Shown: positions 34,348 through 47,405, numbered from the stretch's first letter. The stretch: 64,000 nucleotides of DNA from Azolla caroliniana (GCA_043228905.1 JBHGNT010000007.1:3596001-3660000), one strand, 5' to 3'. Made by a program: numbers and translations. Notes: a model not told the origin generated them from the sequence alone.

Positions 34348-35577
34348 AGGGAGTTTTTGCCTCATTGGATAGAGCCACTTGTGCTTGGAGAAGTCGTCGA
34401 TGAAGAGCACGTAATATCGGCATCCGCCGAATGTAGCCGTCTGCACCGGTCCCCATACGTTGGAATGGAATACGTCGAGTAGACCTTTGCTCACATTCCG
34501 CACTTTTGGGAATGGGTGTCGGTGTTGCTTGCCAAATTGGCACACTTCGCATACACCTTCAATCTCCTTCTCTTTGAATGTCGGGAGTCCGATGACGACT
34601 CCTTTCGATTTCATTGCTTTGAGTTTGTTGAGATTGATGTGGCCGATTCTCTTGTGCCATAGCTTTATGTCGGAGCCGGCTTTTGTGCTTTTTGCGAACA
34701 TGATGGATTTCATCTCGTGTGAATCGAGAATGAACATCCGGCCCTCTCTTCTTCCGTGCGCGATGATTCGGCCCTCTTTTTTGATGAAGCACCCTTCTTG
34801 GTCGAAATGTACTTGCATCCCTTGCTCAACCATTTGGCTGACCGAGACCAAATTCTTCGTGATGGTGGAAACATGCAAGACATTTTTAATGTATGTTTGT
34901 TTACCTCTTTCGCCGAACGGAACATTGCCGATGTGCCGAATCAGGTGCGTAGTGTCATCTCCGGTTTCGACATAACCGGGTTGCTCCGGCTCTCGAAATT
35001 CGAGAAACCATTCTTTATGAGATGTCATATGGTTTGAGGCTTCGGAGTCAACAAACCATACATCCTCCGGATTGAGGGCAGAGGTAGAGGCCGACATAGA
35101 GTTTGCTCTATGTTTCATCATGAACATTCCGCCACGGTCGAAGTTGTGTGCATACATTCCACCATGATCTTCATAGTTGGAGTTGTGCTCGTGCATTCCG
35201 CTATACTCTTCGTAGTCAGAATTATGCGCGTAATTCGTGAGTTGTCGGCTTGTGGAAGCCGATTCGCGCATCTTCTTTGGGCACTCTTCTTCGTGGTGGC
35301 CGAGCTTTCCACAATATCCGCATTCGATTGAGTTTTGACGACTCGGGCCGGAGTGGAAGCTCCCCCTTCTTGCGAAGGTTCCTCGTTGGCTTCTGTTTTG
35401 CGGCCATAATTGGGAGTTGTTGTCGTAGGTCAGACCTCGTCCGCCTTGTCCTTGGCCGAATCGGCCTCTCGCTCGTCTGTGTCCTCTTCCTCCATTTGAG
35501 TGCGTGTAGAGCATGTGGCTTTCCGACTTATTGCTCCTTGTACGCACATGGTTTTCTTCGACCAATAGCATTGAAGG
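34348..35577 (-). pseudogene. gag (part)-protease-integrase (part) of element B
   Basis: One long open frame: Gly/Arg-rich gag end, zinc knuckle CGYCGKLGHHEEEC, Tyr/Asp/His repeats, protease site 'VDSEASNHM' (Glu in place of Gly, so probably inactive), GAG-pre-integrase (KLWHKRIGHIN), and integrase up to 'PMRQK'. It has remarkably few lesions compared with A. Confidence 0.87.
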
Positions 35578-35902
35578 AATACGGTGAGAGTTTTCGTGTC
35601 GACATACACCACAACAAAACGGAGTGGTTGAACGCAAGAATCGACACATCCTCGAAGTGGCACGGGCTATGCTTAACGAAAAGCACATGCCGAAATCGTA
35701 TTGGGCGGAAGCAGCTAACACGACCGTCTATCTCATGAATCGGTGCATGAGAAGTTCTTCGGAAAGAATCTGGACGTATCACATGTTCGGATATTCGGCT
35801 CCAATGCGTACGTGCACATCCCCGACGAGAAGCGTCAAAAGGTCGACCCAAAGTCGGAGAAATGTATCCTCGTAGGATACTCACTCGAACAAAAGGGGTA
35901 CA
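35578..35902 (+). pseudogene. Integrase remainder of copia A
   Basis: It continues the A integrase after the B insertion: 'QQNGVVERKNRHILEVARAMLNEKHMPKSYWAEAANT', with one TGA near 35590 and a frameshift near 35745, then 'RIFGSNAYVHIPDEKRQKVDPKSEKCILVGYS' up to 'KGY', where element H begins. Confidence 0.85.
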
Positions 35903-38900
35903 TGTTACCCGGCTGGCAAGAAGGCTTAAGGGGGTCCAAACTAGAGTGTGAAAGGAATAGTTTATTCGGGTTCACTGTTGTAATTAGTATATTAATATAT
36001 GAGAACATGTGGACGGACAGACCGGAATCGGTATGCCGATCCGGATCCGGACCGATCCCGAATAGGTGCCGGTTGGCACCGTTTTGTATTTCGCACCGGA
36101 GACCTATATAAAGGCCCGGTTACAATGTAATCGAGAGCGGATAATTAATAGAACTTATTGCCTTAATCCTTCAGTATTGATTACCGTTATGTGCTTATTG
36201 TATATCTTACGCGTGTAATGATGTATTGCTAAGTAATCGATTAAGGTCTAATTAAGCGTTGTGTTGTAAGTCATCTTGCCGTAACACCCTTTGGTGAAGT
36301 GTCTTAAGTGGATACCCTGTGTTAGGCTGTTGTCTGGCCCTAGGATTAACACACCTTTTGGCGACCACTAAGGTGACCCCCCTTTGGAGACGGAGCCGAA
36401 GAATGATATGCGGATGTGCAAGCCATAGCGACTAAGTTCAAGAAATGGCGAAACGTAAAAATGACGGTGAAGATGTTGGAGGAAGTCTATGGAGGAATGC
36501 AGAAATGGAAACAACGTTTTGTGCAAGTCAATGTGTCAATGTGCGTGGTTCCGAAAGTGGCTAATGACAATGTGTGTGTTTCGAATGCGTGGTGCAAGAT
36601 GCACGGCTGGACAAACAGCGACGCAGAGGGAACCGGCGCCAACACGACCGGAAAGAGAAGCCCACCCGGAGACTACAGTGGAAGACGCAATGTGTGGAGC
36701 AGAGGCCAGCAAAATGTGCTGAGAATGCATAAGAGATGGTTCCAAATGAAGCAACACAGAGAGAGTCGGAATCGGAATCGGAATCGGACCCAAAGTTGGT
36801 TAACATAGAAGAGCCAACGTAGGCAGAGAAGGAGACGTTGTCATTGACGAGACATTGACGGCCAGAAAAACTGACAACGCCCAAAAGACATGGACGACTG
36901 ACTACACAATATCAAAACAAAACGAGGCAACCAGACAAGCTAGACTGCACAAGCACAGATAGAGACGAATGGACGGGTGAAAAGGAAGCATATAGACTCA
37001 AGCGACACAACCGAAAACGGGTAGGAAAGAACCGAACAAATGACCGAGAAGACGGACCAGACGCACATCCAAAAGACAACGGAGAGACATCCGGATGAGC
37101 AGCCGGAATGCACAAAAGTGGCCAATGTGGCCGCACAGCGGCAAAAGAGAAGCCGATGTGGCTGAATAGGAGCGGAAGAACGGTCGATAACAACCAGAAT
37201 GGCGACACAGGACAGAGATGGAGAAGCGGTCGGAGTGTCCAGACAGGCCCGAACAGAGACGGATGAGCAACGACTATAGACACGTTGAAATGGGCCAAAT
37301 ATGACTACCGGATCGGAAAACGAAGAGCGGCCAAACTGGCCGGATAACAGTTGGAGCGCACAGAATGGTCGGGAGCGGCCGGACAGGAGCCGAAGAGCAT
37401 GAATGGGCGGACAACAATGGCCACAACGGCAGTCTAACGTCATCCGTATGAAGACCGAATAGAGCAGCCAAGCAATGAACCTCGGCCAACAAGGCCGTTG
37501 ACGATGATAGAGAAGTCAGCCAACGACAATAGATGGAGACGGCAACGGCAATGGAGCCAGAGACGGAAATAGAGACATGTTGGACAAAGACGGTGACAAA
37601 GACGACGACAGGGAGCGGCCAGACAACGACTAGAGCGGCCGAATCGGCGGTCCGATTGTAAGAAGGCTGTCGGATGAAGTGGCGGTGATTGGATGTGCTG
37701 AACAATGGACAGACGTAGAACAAGCAATGGACACACAACGAAGAAATAGTGGTGGTCGCAGAAGAAGAAGAGAGAAGAGAAATGCGAAGAAGAAGGAGAA
37801 GAAGAAGGAGAAGAAGAAGAAGAAAAAGAAGAAGGAGAAGGAGAAGGGATCGTGAACGAGAAGGACGCAGAAGAGAGAGAAACAAGAACTGTCTCTGACA
37901 GAGACAAGACGAGATCCACATATAGGAAGAGAAAGAAGAGAGACAGGAAAAAGATGGGCACATAGAAAAGAGTAGGAGAGGCAAAAAAGAAAAAAAAAGG
38001 AATGAAGAAAGAAAGAAAAGAGAGGGGGAAAAAGGAGATAAGGGTATCGAATATAATTATAAAAACCTTGAGGGTACATAATTTTATAAAAACATAAGGG
38101 TACATATACAGTTTTCAAAACCTAAGGGCATTGTCATTCGTTTAGAAAATTTTAGGCTAAAAATACCTAAATTTAAAAACTTATCCACCTAAAGAAATGG
38201 ACGTGATCGACCACGACAACCCACACAAAAATTAAAGGAAGAACACACATACATACAACATATTTTTGACGACCCGAATGATTTTACAAAGTTCGTAAGT
38301 CGATAGAACGAGAATGTTTGTGTCGCGGAAGATTTGCTGACCGACAAAGATGTTCGAACCAAGCACTCCGATCGAGGGAGTCGATCAATGAAAGGACCGA
38401 GGGAAGTTCCGGTCGAAGAAATATCATCATCAAGGCATGTGGGATCGACACGCAAGGCACTTTCCCACGGGCGTGCCATATTGTGTTACCCCGTACGAGA
38501 TGTACGGAGAGTCAAGTGTGATGAGCGAGGGTCGAACGTTATCATGATGTTGTGTATGTGTAGGGGGTATAAATGTAGTTGTGAGTCTATACGTATGTGA
38601 GCACATGCACACATGTGTGCATGTGGATGGATACGAGGAGGTGTGAGTGAGTGTCTAGAATGAATGCTCAATGGGGCTTACACCCCTATGTATCTACCCC
38701 CTCTTGTACTATTTAACCCCTTATGGGGAATGAATGAAACATGAATGATCATTTTCTCTCTCAATCTCTCTCTCCCTCTCTCTCTCCCCTTTAACGTTGA
38801 ACCCCTTGGGAGGGGGGTGGAGCCATTCCAGGCACCACCCCCCACCCCGCAATGCTTCTCTATATGATCTCTCTGACCATCATATTCTCCATCACCATGT

Positions 38901-38978
38901 CTATCTTCATTACCAATTATCATAGTTATCATTCATCATCATCGTCGTCCTTAACCCTAACCCTAAAAACATACAACA
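35903..38978. mobile_element. Element H: non-coding LTR-retroelement-like insertion in copia A
   Basis: It begins TGTTACCC and ends ATACAACA. It is flanked by GTACA (35898-35902) and ATACA (38979-38983), a 4-of-5 match. Copia A pol stops at 'KGY' before it and resumes with 'SRDVFFDES' after it. 'TATATAAAGG' lies near 36108. At 36353 the sequence turns into 'CCTTTTGGCGACC', which resembles an LTR end followed by a primer binding site. A second TGTTACCCC starts at 38487. I see no gag or pol; 36800-38100 is purine-rich (GAA repeats near 37760-37850). It may be a non-autonomous LTR element, but the two presumed LTRs do not look alike, so the class is open. Confidence 0.5.
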
Positions 38979-40405
38979 ATACAAGTGCTAAACCCCTCAA
39001 TTCGAAAATCTCGAGTAAGTCGAGACGTCTTTTTCGACGAGTCCGTATCCTAATATGCACCAGAGACAACTTCGACTTCGATTTTGCTCGACTTGGATTC
39101 CGCCGAAATAGAGATAGAAGTAGAAGATCGACTTACGTGCATGTTCGAAGAAAGTCCGATCACGACCCGATTAAGCGAACCACAGGAGCCCCCGAGCGAT
39201 CAAAGCACATCTCGGCCGAGTCCGAAGATGGACAAAGGGAAGGCGAAAATGCCGGAGTATGAAGACGATCACTTCGACGACAATGAATCGACTCACTCCC
39301 TCGATAGTGAGTTCGAAGGCCTTGAGATCCGGACAAATGGAGTGGAGAAAGCCGTTGTATCCGCAAATGAGAAGCTCCGCCAATCCACCCATACCATTAC
39401 GAATTTATGATGAAGGTAGCAACAGTATGGGAGCCGGAAACCTTTTCTGAAGCCGCGATGGATCGAAGCAATGAACGAGGAGATGCGTGCACTACGCAAG
39501 AACGAGACATGGGATCTCGTTCCCCACTCACCGCACAAGAAGGCAATTGGCTGCATATGGATCTACAAGGTGAAGTACAATGCTAACGGCTCTGTAAACC
39601 GTTACAAATCTCGACCCGTAGTGAAAGGATACGCACAAACACATGGAGTCGACTATGAAGAGACCTTTGCCCTGGTGGCAAAGATGACAATGGTGCGGAC
39701 CGTGATCGCACTTGAAATGGCAAAAGGGTGGCACCTCCACCAAATGGACGTCAAGAACGCCTTTCTTCAAGGCGAATTAGGCGAGGAGGTGTACATGGTA
39801 CAACCACCCGGCTTCGAATCGCATATTCATCCAAAAGCCGTATACCAACTCAAGAAGCCTCTCTACGGCCTCAAGCAAGCACCGCGTGCTTGGCATTCGA
39901 AGATTACACAATATCTTCATCAAATCGGCTTTCGAATGTCGAAATCCGACAACTCCCTCTACGTACGCCACGAATCTAGAAGCCTAATTGTCATCATCCT
40001 CTACGTGGATGATCTGGTTATTGGAGGTGAGCATTTAGTCAACATCAACAAGGTGAAGTCTCTCCTCTCAAACAAATTCGAGATGATGGACATGAAGGAG
40101 CTTCATTACTTCCTAGGCATTGAGGTAATTCGGACTCCAACCGGCATTATGATCTCCCAACGACACTACATCCTCAACTTGTTATACAAGTTTAGGATGA
40201 CTCAGTGTAAATCTATGGCAACCCCTCTCGATCGAAGCCTTAAATTGGATGCCGACTCTGACACATAAGAGTGTGAGCCGACCCAATATCGTCAACTGAT
40301 CGGGAGCCTCATCTATCTCACGATCACTCGACCCGATCTTAGCTATCCAGTCGGACTCCTTAGCCAATTCATGCAAACTCCGCGAGATATCCATTTTGAT
40401 TGCGC
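38979..40405 (+). pseudogene. Linker and reverse transcriptase of copia A
   Basis: After an acidic linker (DVFFDES…, one TAA near 39051 and frameshifts), RT begins near 39455. Visible motifs: 'ETWDLVPHSPHKKAIGCIWIYKVKYN', 'GYAQTHGVDYEETFALVAKMT', 'QMDVKNAFLQGELGEEVYMVQPPGF', 'YGLKQAPRAW', catalytic 'LYVDDLVIGG' and 'FLGIEV'. A TAA follows at 40266. RT is open for about 265 codons with all catalytic residues. At 40405 gypsy E interrupts the frame; the frame resumes at 61991. Confidence 0.9.
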
Positions 40406-40850
40406 CGTCGTGAAGATCCGTCACTACGCGCGGATCGTGAGGCGGAACCGCCGGGGTTCTGGACCGGAAGGATTCAAAGTCGGTACAAGCTTTGGCGCAA
40501 GCTTTAGCGAGAAAGTACTTAAGATAAATTGGGAAAGAGAGAAGTTGAGATTACACGATTGAGAGAGATTGATTGAACTTTTAACTTTAGATTTAAGAAA
40601 CAAGTTACACGATCAATTTGATATCGAATTTCTTCTTCTATAGATGCTCCTCCCCCTTCCTTCTTTTATAGATGCTCTCATGCATATGATGCATGTGAGG
40701 GTACAAGACATGCATAAATTGCATGTTTGCCATTTGGCGCTTATGTATTACATGTGGTGCATGATAACCATGTCACTCATTTTAACTCTCATGTGTAAGA
40801 ATTTACATGTAAAAGTATAATGATAGAAATATAATTTCAACTAAATAGTA

Positions 40851-40912
40851 TGGCTTAATGGTAAGCCAATTGATTCTTAACTTGGAGGTGCAAGGTTCGA
40901 ATCCTTCATTGC
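40851..40912 (+). other. tRNA-like sequence inside the gypsy E LTR (left copy)
   Basis: 'TGGCTTAATGG' fits box A and 'GGTTCGAATCC' fits box B exactly, at tRNA spacing. The acceptor stem does not pair, so it is not a functional tRNA gene. The same module is in the right LTR at about 61318-61384, so it was present before E transposed. It may be a captured tRNA or a SINE head. Confidence 0.65.
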
Positions 40913-42165
40913 TATGAGTTTATGTTGACGACGAGGTCGTAGACGAGGAGTGCGAAAATGGTGAATCATCGACGAGCGGAGGAGATATCGGAGAAGAGGG
41001 ACATCAAGGTCGATTGAGCGCACCCAAATCGATAAAGTGCTTGGTGTATACGGAGAGATAGGAGTAGGTATTAAGAAGAGGGGCAAGGGTAGGGGATTAA
41101 TATACTAATTGAAAAAATGAAATAGAGGGAGAAAGGGGAAAGGGGGGTGGCAGCTAAACACAAAAACTAATAAAAACATAATAAACCTAAGATTAAAGAT
41201 TAAAAACGAGATTAAAACATAATAAACCTAAGATTAAAGATTAAAAATGAGATTAAAACCCTAATTAAAGTTTAAAAAGTGGGGTAAGGGGCAGGGAAGG
41301 GATTAACATAAAAACTAATAAAATGATTAAACCGTAAATAATAATAATAATAATATATAACCCTAAGTGCAACACAAGGTAATGGGAGGGGTAGGACGGA
41401 TTAACCTATTAGTTAAAAATAAATTGAAAGAGACAGAGAGGGAGAGAGAGATTAAAACATAATAACACTAAGATTAAGGATTAAAAACGAGATTAAAACA
41501 TAATACACTTAAGATTAAAGATAAAAAACGAGATTAAAAACCTAATTAAAGTATAAAAAGTAGGGTAAGGGGAGGGGAGGGGATTAACATACTACTTAAA
41601 ATGAAAGAGAGAGGTACCATTTACAACTAAAAAACGAGATTAGAACATAATTAAAAGGGGGAAGGAGAGATAAAACATAAGTAAAAACATAATTACAAAA
41701 GGAAGAGAGAGAGAGAGAGAGAGATGAAACATGTAATTATCATTAGGGAAAATTACATTGGGTTTTTGGTGGGTGGGGGGGGGGGGGTGCATGGTCTTAC
41801 GTAACCGGCAAACTAGTTTCGCCCCGAAGGGCTCATCAGTGCCATAAGACCATGAGGGTAAGGGAGGGGATTTATATAGGATTTTAGGAGAGGGGTAGAG
41901 TGAGGGTGTGGGTTCAAAATAGGGAGTGGGGGGTAGGGGTGTGCTATGTGTATATGTGCACATTAAGGGATGGTAGTGGGGTGTAAGGTTTTTAAAGATA
42001 GGGAAAAGGGAATGGTGAGAAGGTGTAAGGGAAAAAAGGCAAGAGAGAGGGTAAAGGATGTGCACATGTGCACATGTGTATGTTGAGGAAGAAGAGGGTA
42101 ATGGTAAGGGTGTGAAAATATAGGGAAAAAGGGAAGGTAATGTGGGCAAAAGTGTAGGGCCAAAA

Positions 42166-42212
<47 letters not shown>

Positions 42213-42640
42213 TGAGGGATAGGGATAAATATTTGGTTTAGAATAAGGGGTATAGGGTGGCTAAGGAAAAATGGATGGGTAGAGACATAAATAGGGGAAA
42301 AGTCGGAGGGGTAGATGTGTAAATAGTGAAAATTTGGAGGAGGGGTAGAGACGTAAATAGGGAAAAGTTGGAGGAGGGTAGAGGTGTAAATAGGGAAAAG
42401 TTGGAGGAGGGTAGAGGCGTAAATAGGGAAAAGTTAGAGAAGGGGTAGATGATAAAAAACTTAAAAGTGGGAAAGGAGGGGGTAGAGGTAAAATTGAGGG
42501 AGGGGTAGATGCGTGATGATGAAAAGTGAAGGTTTAAAGGGGTTAGGGGGTACGTGAAACAAAGGTAAGGGCAGGGGTAGGGTAGTAGTTTTGGAAAAGT
42601 GACGGGAAGGGTAGTGTGGTAATTTTTAAAAGTAAAGGGT
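40913..42640. repeat. Low-complexity block within the left LTR of E
   Basis: Repeats of about 50-60 bp built on 'GATTAAAAACGAGATTAAAA' and 'AAACCTAAGATTAAAGATT' occupy 41150-41560; (GA)n tracts lie at 41705-41724 and 42171-42208; a G run at about 41767-41787; and repeats of 'GTAAATAGGGAAAAGTTGGA' at about 42290-42440. No gene is seen. It is either an expansion in this LTR or a deletion in the other. Confidence 0.75.
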
Positions 42641-43319
42641 ATGTATATATATTTATATATTTATTTATCTAGTCGCCGGACGCCGGTTCGTCGGATGCTG
42701 TCGGTTATCGGTGCCTCGCCGGATGCCGTCGTCGCCAGATATCGGTGCCGCCGTCGAATGCCGTCATACCGGTGCCTCGCCGAATTCCGTCGGTTGTCGG
42801 TGCCCTCGCCGTCGCCGGATTGCCGTCGGGTGTCAGTGTCTCACTAGCGCCGGATCATCGGCTCTATCGCCGGTCCGGTTTTGGTTGGCCAAAACCCTTT
42901 ACGAGTAGCTAGCCCACCTCCACTCTTAGTTCATCTATGCTCCACACATAGACACAAGGATAATATCTTTTGTTCCTCCTTATATATGATGAGAGCCGTA
43001 TTTGTCGTGCCTATGTGGGATATCTCATAATTTTCGCTTTTCCTTTCACAAACTTTATACCCTCATATCTTGACATTTAGTTGTCTGTTTCTCGTGTAAT
43101 AAAGTGCATTCGAAACCTCCATCATTTTGTACTTAGATATTAAATTTATTTAAAATGTTATCTTCACAATTATTGTACTATGTGATTCATACTCGATTTC
43201 GTACGTTTTATGGGATTTTCACACTATTGCCGAAAATCTTCACGACATCCACCCCCACCAAACCGCACGTCCTCTGGTACGTGCCAAGAAGAGAGAAAGT
43301 GAGATTTCGGCTACGATGA

Positions 43320-46300
43320 TCAATTAGATTCCTCCATGTCTTCATTTACATCCGCCCCATTATGTTCATCGTCGAGGTAATCGAGGTCAGGATCCTTGTC
43401 TTGTCTTTTCTTGAAAATCCTTACTCTTTTTCCCGCAATGGGTACGACCAACCTTGATCCGTCTAGTTTTGCAAGGTGGTATGTGGCATTATCGTTGGCA
43501 CTTGTCACCACATACGGCCCGAACCATCTTCTTGCGAATTTCCTTGTTGTACTGTGTTGATTGTCAAGAGTGCTGTCGTAAACCAAAACCCAATCCCCTT
43601 CTTCAATCTTCTTGGGACGAAGTTGATGCGTGTTGTCGAACCGAACTTTGCTCTTTACTCAGGCTGCCTCCATCATCTTTCGCGCTTTTTCTAAATCTTC
43701 AGGTCTGCTTTCAAGTTGCCTTATCCGCGTCGCTAATAACTCTTCTCGGTTCATCTCGTTCTCCCACGGTATCGCTACCCATGAGGCAATCGTCCTTTCG
43801 ATGGGCATAATCGGCTTTTGTCCATACATAAGCTCCGTCGGCATATACCCTGTCACCGAGCTATGTGTCGTTCTATCGGCCCACAAGGCATAGGGTAATA
43901 GTCGTGGCCAATTCCCGACTCGACCGTTGCATGCTTGTACGATGGCTTTAACGATAGGTCCATGCCCTCACTCGATCTTCCCATTTGCTTCCGGATTGTA
44001 GGCAGTTGTGAGGGAGAGCTTCACACCTAGTCTTTCGAAGAGCTCCGTCGCTTTGTGCGCGTCCAACTCCCCTCGGTCGGCCACTATCTTCCCTACACAT
44101 CCATATCGACAAACAACATCTTCAAGTAAAAATTTACAAACGGCTGAAGTCGTCTTATTTGTCAAGGCTCGTCCTTCCACTTGATTTGTCAAGTCTTCCC
44201 TTGCCAACGCTAAGTACTTCATTTGTCCCACTCCCATTGGCATCGAGACCAGATCCACCATCCATTTGAGGTGTATGGTGAGTGGGTATGTCGGCTTTAA
44301 CTCATTACGATGACGTATATTTGAATATATTTGGCAAGTTTCGCATGTGGACACGAAATGGAGTACATCTTTGTACATGCTTGGCCACCGGTACTTCTCC
44401 TTCAACTTTTCGAACGTCGCCCATGTTCCTCTATGACCTGCCCAAGCACTCTCGTGGAATTCGGTCATCAGCGTCTCTTGCTCTTCTTTCTTTACCACCA
44501 CTCGACGTGGTATTCCTGTCCTTCTTTTTGGATGTCGCCAAAGGAATCCTCCCTTCAAGAAGTATTGGTAAGCTTTATTTCGGATTCGTAGGGCCTCCTC
44601 CTTTGTCAACGAAGCATTTGTCGTCAATGTTCTTAGGAATCTACCGATGAGTAACCACTATCCTTCGTACTCGTTCTCGTTGAAGGCGTGGAGGGTTTGA
44701 GTGTCCTGGTCTTCCGTCGACAATCGAGCCATCTTGAAGAAGTCGAGGGCGACATCTTCATCTTCCGAAACCATGTTACTTCCATTTGAAAATCTTGCCC
44801 TCGACAGCATGTCAGCCATGGCGTTCTTCTTCCCTGCGATGTGACGGATCTCTGGGTTTAAAGACTTGATGTAGGCGATCCACCTTAGCATAGCAAGATC
44901 TGGGGTCGCACATCCCGAGACCATTCCGAGAATTGGGAGACAATCTGTCTCTATTATCACTTCTGACCCGATCAGGTAATCTTTGTCCGTCTTCACTGCC
45001 GACACAATACCCCAAAGTTCCCGCTTGACTTGGGCATATCTTTGTTGCCGTTCGCTGAGAACCTTTGCTCCGAACCGGACGGCATATCGCGCATTATCTT
45101 CACCTTCTTGATTGATGACCCACCCGATTCCGGTTGGGCTCGTATCTACGGTCACGTAAATTGGTTTCCCTTCGGCATAGTCGGCCTTCCTTAGTGCCGG
45201 AGCTTCAAGAAGCAGTTTCTTTAATCTTTGCATCGCCTTTGTGTGCTTGTCTCACCATTCGAACTGTATTCTTTTCTTTAGTAGTCCATATAACGGTTCG
45301 GCGACATGAGCGTACTGAGGAATCCATATATGATAAAACGCGCACGCTCCAAGGAACCTTCGAACCTCCGTTTGGTTTTCGCATTCTTCTTTCATGTCTT
45401 GGATTGTGTTCACTTTGGATGGCGAGGGCTTCCGGCCGTATGCTCCACACAAGTGACCTACCACCAAGATCTCTGGTTGCCCGAATGCGGATTTTTCTCC
45501 CGAAAATGTCAAATTTGCATCTTCGAGCCTTTGAAGCACCTTCTCGCAATCTTTCATATGATCCGCAACGAACTTTCTACAACCTTCCTTATCTTTCGAT
45601 TCATCTCTCTCCTCATCCGAACATCCTTTTATCGGAATATCATCCAAGAATGGCATCGTGATGTCCGGAATGCAATCCTTCAAGACTTTATTCATGGCAT
45701 TCACCATATGAGCCACCGAGTTCGTTGCGCCTTGGGGTAAGGTACACATCCGCACAAGCCCGATCGGAGTCCTCATGGTTGTAATGTCCCGACTGTCGAT
45801 CGCCAATTGGAATTGGTCATATCCGGAGTAGAGATCGCCAATGGAGTAGATGGACCGGCCCGCAAACGCTTCGGCAAATTCGTCCACGCTCGGACCGATT
45901 CCGGCATTTCGAATTGTCACCTTGTTGACGGGTTGAAGATCTTGGATGAATCGCAATGATCCATTCTTCTTCGGCACCGTGAACCACCTATTGGAATAAG
46001 GAGCATTCGACGGTTCTAGAATTCCCATACTCACCTTCTCCTTTAAGAGCTCGATCAGCTTCGGAAGGTGTGCTCTCGGAACCGGTATCGGTTTCAAATT
46101 CCAAGGTACATGAGGCACCGTGAAGATCACCATCGGCTCTATAACCTTTGGGTCGGCGCATCCGATTTCTCGTGGGAAGAATGCGAAAGCCTTCCCATGT
46201 CTCTCAAGCATATCGCGAAACATTCGCTCCTCTTCAGGGAGAAGGAAATCCTCCTTTCCAACTCGTAGCTTCCCCTTCGTCTCTTTGGTGAAGACATGAC

Positions 46301-47405
46301 CTATCTTCTTCGGATCTCTTAAGCTTGGATCGTTAGCGACTTCCTTCATCTTTTGCCAACTATCTTCTGGTAGCGGAACCGCAACTGGCTTGATCTTCTT
46401 ATCCACCGTTTTATATTTCGTGTTGATGTCAACTTCCTTCATCGAGATGCCACGACGGTATTCATCGATGATAGCGTACATGTTGACGGAGTTAACCGAA
46501 ATCACACGTTGGTTGTGAAGATAGCTCAAGTCCACGACGTCCTCGATTTCGCCGATGGTGTCGTTAAATTAGGCTTCTTCCATAATATGAGTCACGAACT
46601 CTCCTTCTTCTATTATGTTTTCTTCTTTCAGCATCTTCTCGAATTCTTGTATCCGGCGCTTGTGCTTCTTGTCGGGTAGTACTAGTTTACATGCGCCACT
46701 AGGTGTGACACATGTTGCATCTCCTCGCAATCCACACACTCTTCTTTCTTGTGGGGTCTTGTGATTGCTCGGACTATTTGTGCCCCATGCTTCAATAGTC
46801 CGCTCTAAAAATCCGAGGATTCGCCTCCGAGACTATCTCGATTCCTTTCATGATTGGCTCGCACCGTTAGGAATTGGACCGATCTTTGGTTGTCAAGACT
46901 CTTTATTCGTGCGAAGGCTGCTCCATTATCGAACACTCTGGTCTCCATCCGAGATGATGTGATATAAGGTTGCCCTAGGATGACAGGATGCGACGCCGAT
47001 TCTTGTATGAAGAAGTGTTGATCCATTTCCACATCCCCGATTGTGACTTTGATATTGGGACAAGCTCCGTACAAGTCCTCCGTAGACTTTGTTGCCGCGC
47101 GAATCTTCCATCCGTGGTTTGTATTGATTGGCCATCTTCCTTTTTGTAGAAGTCGGTTGACATGAGGTTGATCTCCGAGCCGTGGTCGATCAAGGCTACC
47201 ACGGTCTCTTTCTTCTCCCCGATCTTTACCGGCGTCTCCGTTGTCGCTCGTGCCCAATGAGGTCGAGTGTAGTGGTTGTCCACCATATCTTCATCGATTT
47301 TGTTTCTTGCCATCGTTATGACATTCGTTTTTGCTTTTTGCGGCTTCTCTTCTTCCTCGTCCGATTGTTGTCTCTTTCTCTTTACAAGGTCCACGATCGT
47401 GTCAT
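43320..47405 (-). pseudogene. Gypsy E pol: protease, RT, RNase H, integrase
   Basis: Read downward from 47405: aspartic protease (VVALIDHGSEINLMSTDFY, near 47170-47230) followed by a frameshift near 47160; RT at about 46535-45252 with 'WFTVPKKNGSLRFIQDLQPVN', 'LYSGYDQFQLA', 'LPQGATNSVAHM' and the catalytic box as 'FLDDI'; a stop at about 45252; RNase H-type domain (VTVDTSPTGIGWVI, ETDCLPIL); then integrase with the HHCC finger, 'VADRGELDA', 'YNPEANGKIE', and a C-terminal segment 'RRWFGPYVV' to TGA near 43320. Stops also near 44658, 43968 and 43659. The domain order RT-RNase H-integrase defines Ty3/gypsy. Confidence 0.9.

Larger units (their letters stand above)
32326..35577 (-). mobile_element. 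Element B: reversed, 5'-truncated copia with a single LTR
   Basis: Read on the minus strand it has only a 3' LTR (32326-32717), a polypurine tract, RNase H, a damaged middle, integrase, protease, zinc knuckle and part of gag. It starts abruptly inside gag at 'SMLLVEEN' (35577). The integrase gene of element A stops at 32325 and continues at 35578 with almost no loss, so B was inserted as a truncated molecule. B belongs to the same family as copia C. Confidence 0.85.
40406..43247 (-). repeat. 3' LTR of gypsy E, expanded to 2.84 kb
   Basis: On the plus strand it starts CGTCGTGAAGA and ends CTTCACGACA. The first 500 bp and the last 610 bp match the other LTR (60856-61990). The middle, about 40905-42640, is absent from the other LTR and is made of low-complexity, purine-rich and tandemly repeated DNA. 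Confidence 0.88.

Noticed and set aside
36912-38118. Several long minus-strand frames rich in Ser, Leu, Phe and Cys
   Set aside because: They are complements of GAA/purine-rich low-complexity DNA and lack any domain.
40851-40912. Functional tRNA gene
   Set aside because: Boxes A and B are good, but the acceptor stem does not pair and the T stem has a mismatch; kept only as tRNA-like.
41640-42163. Pro/Ser/Leu-rich minus-strand frames
   Set aside because: They derive from the purine-rich repeats of the expanded LTR.
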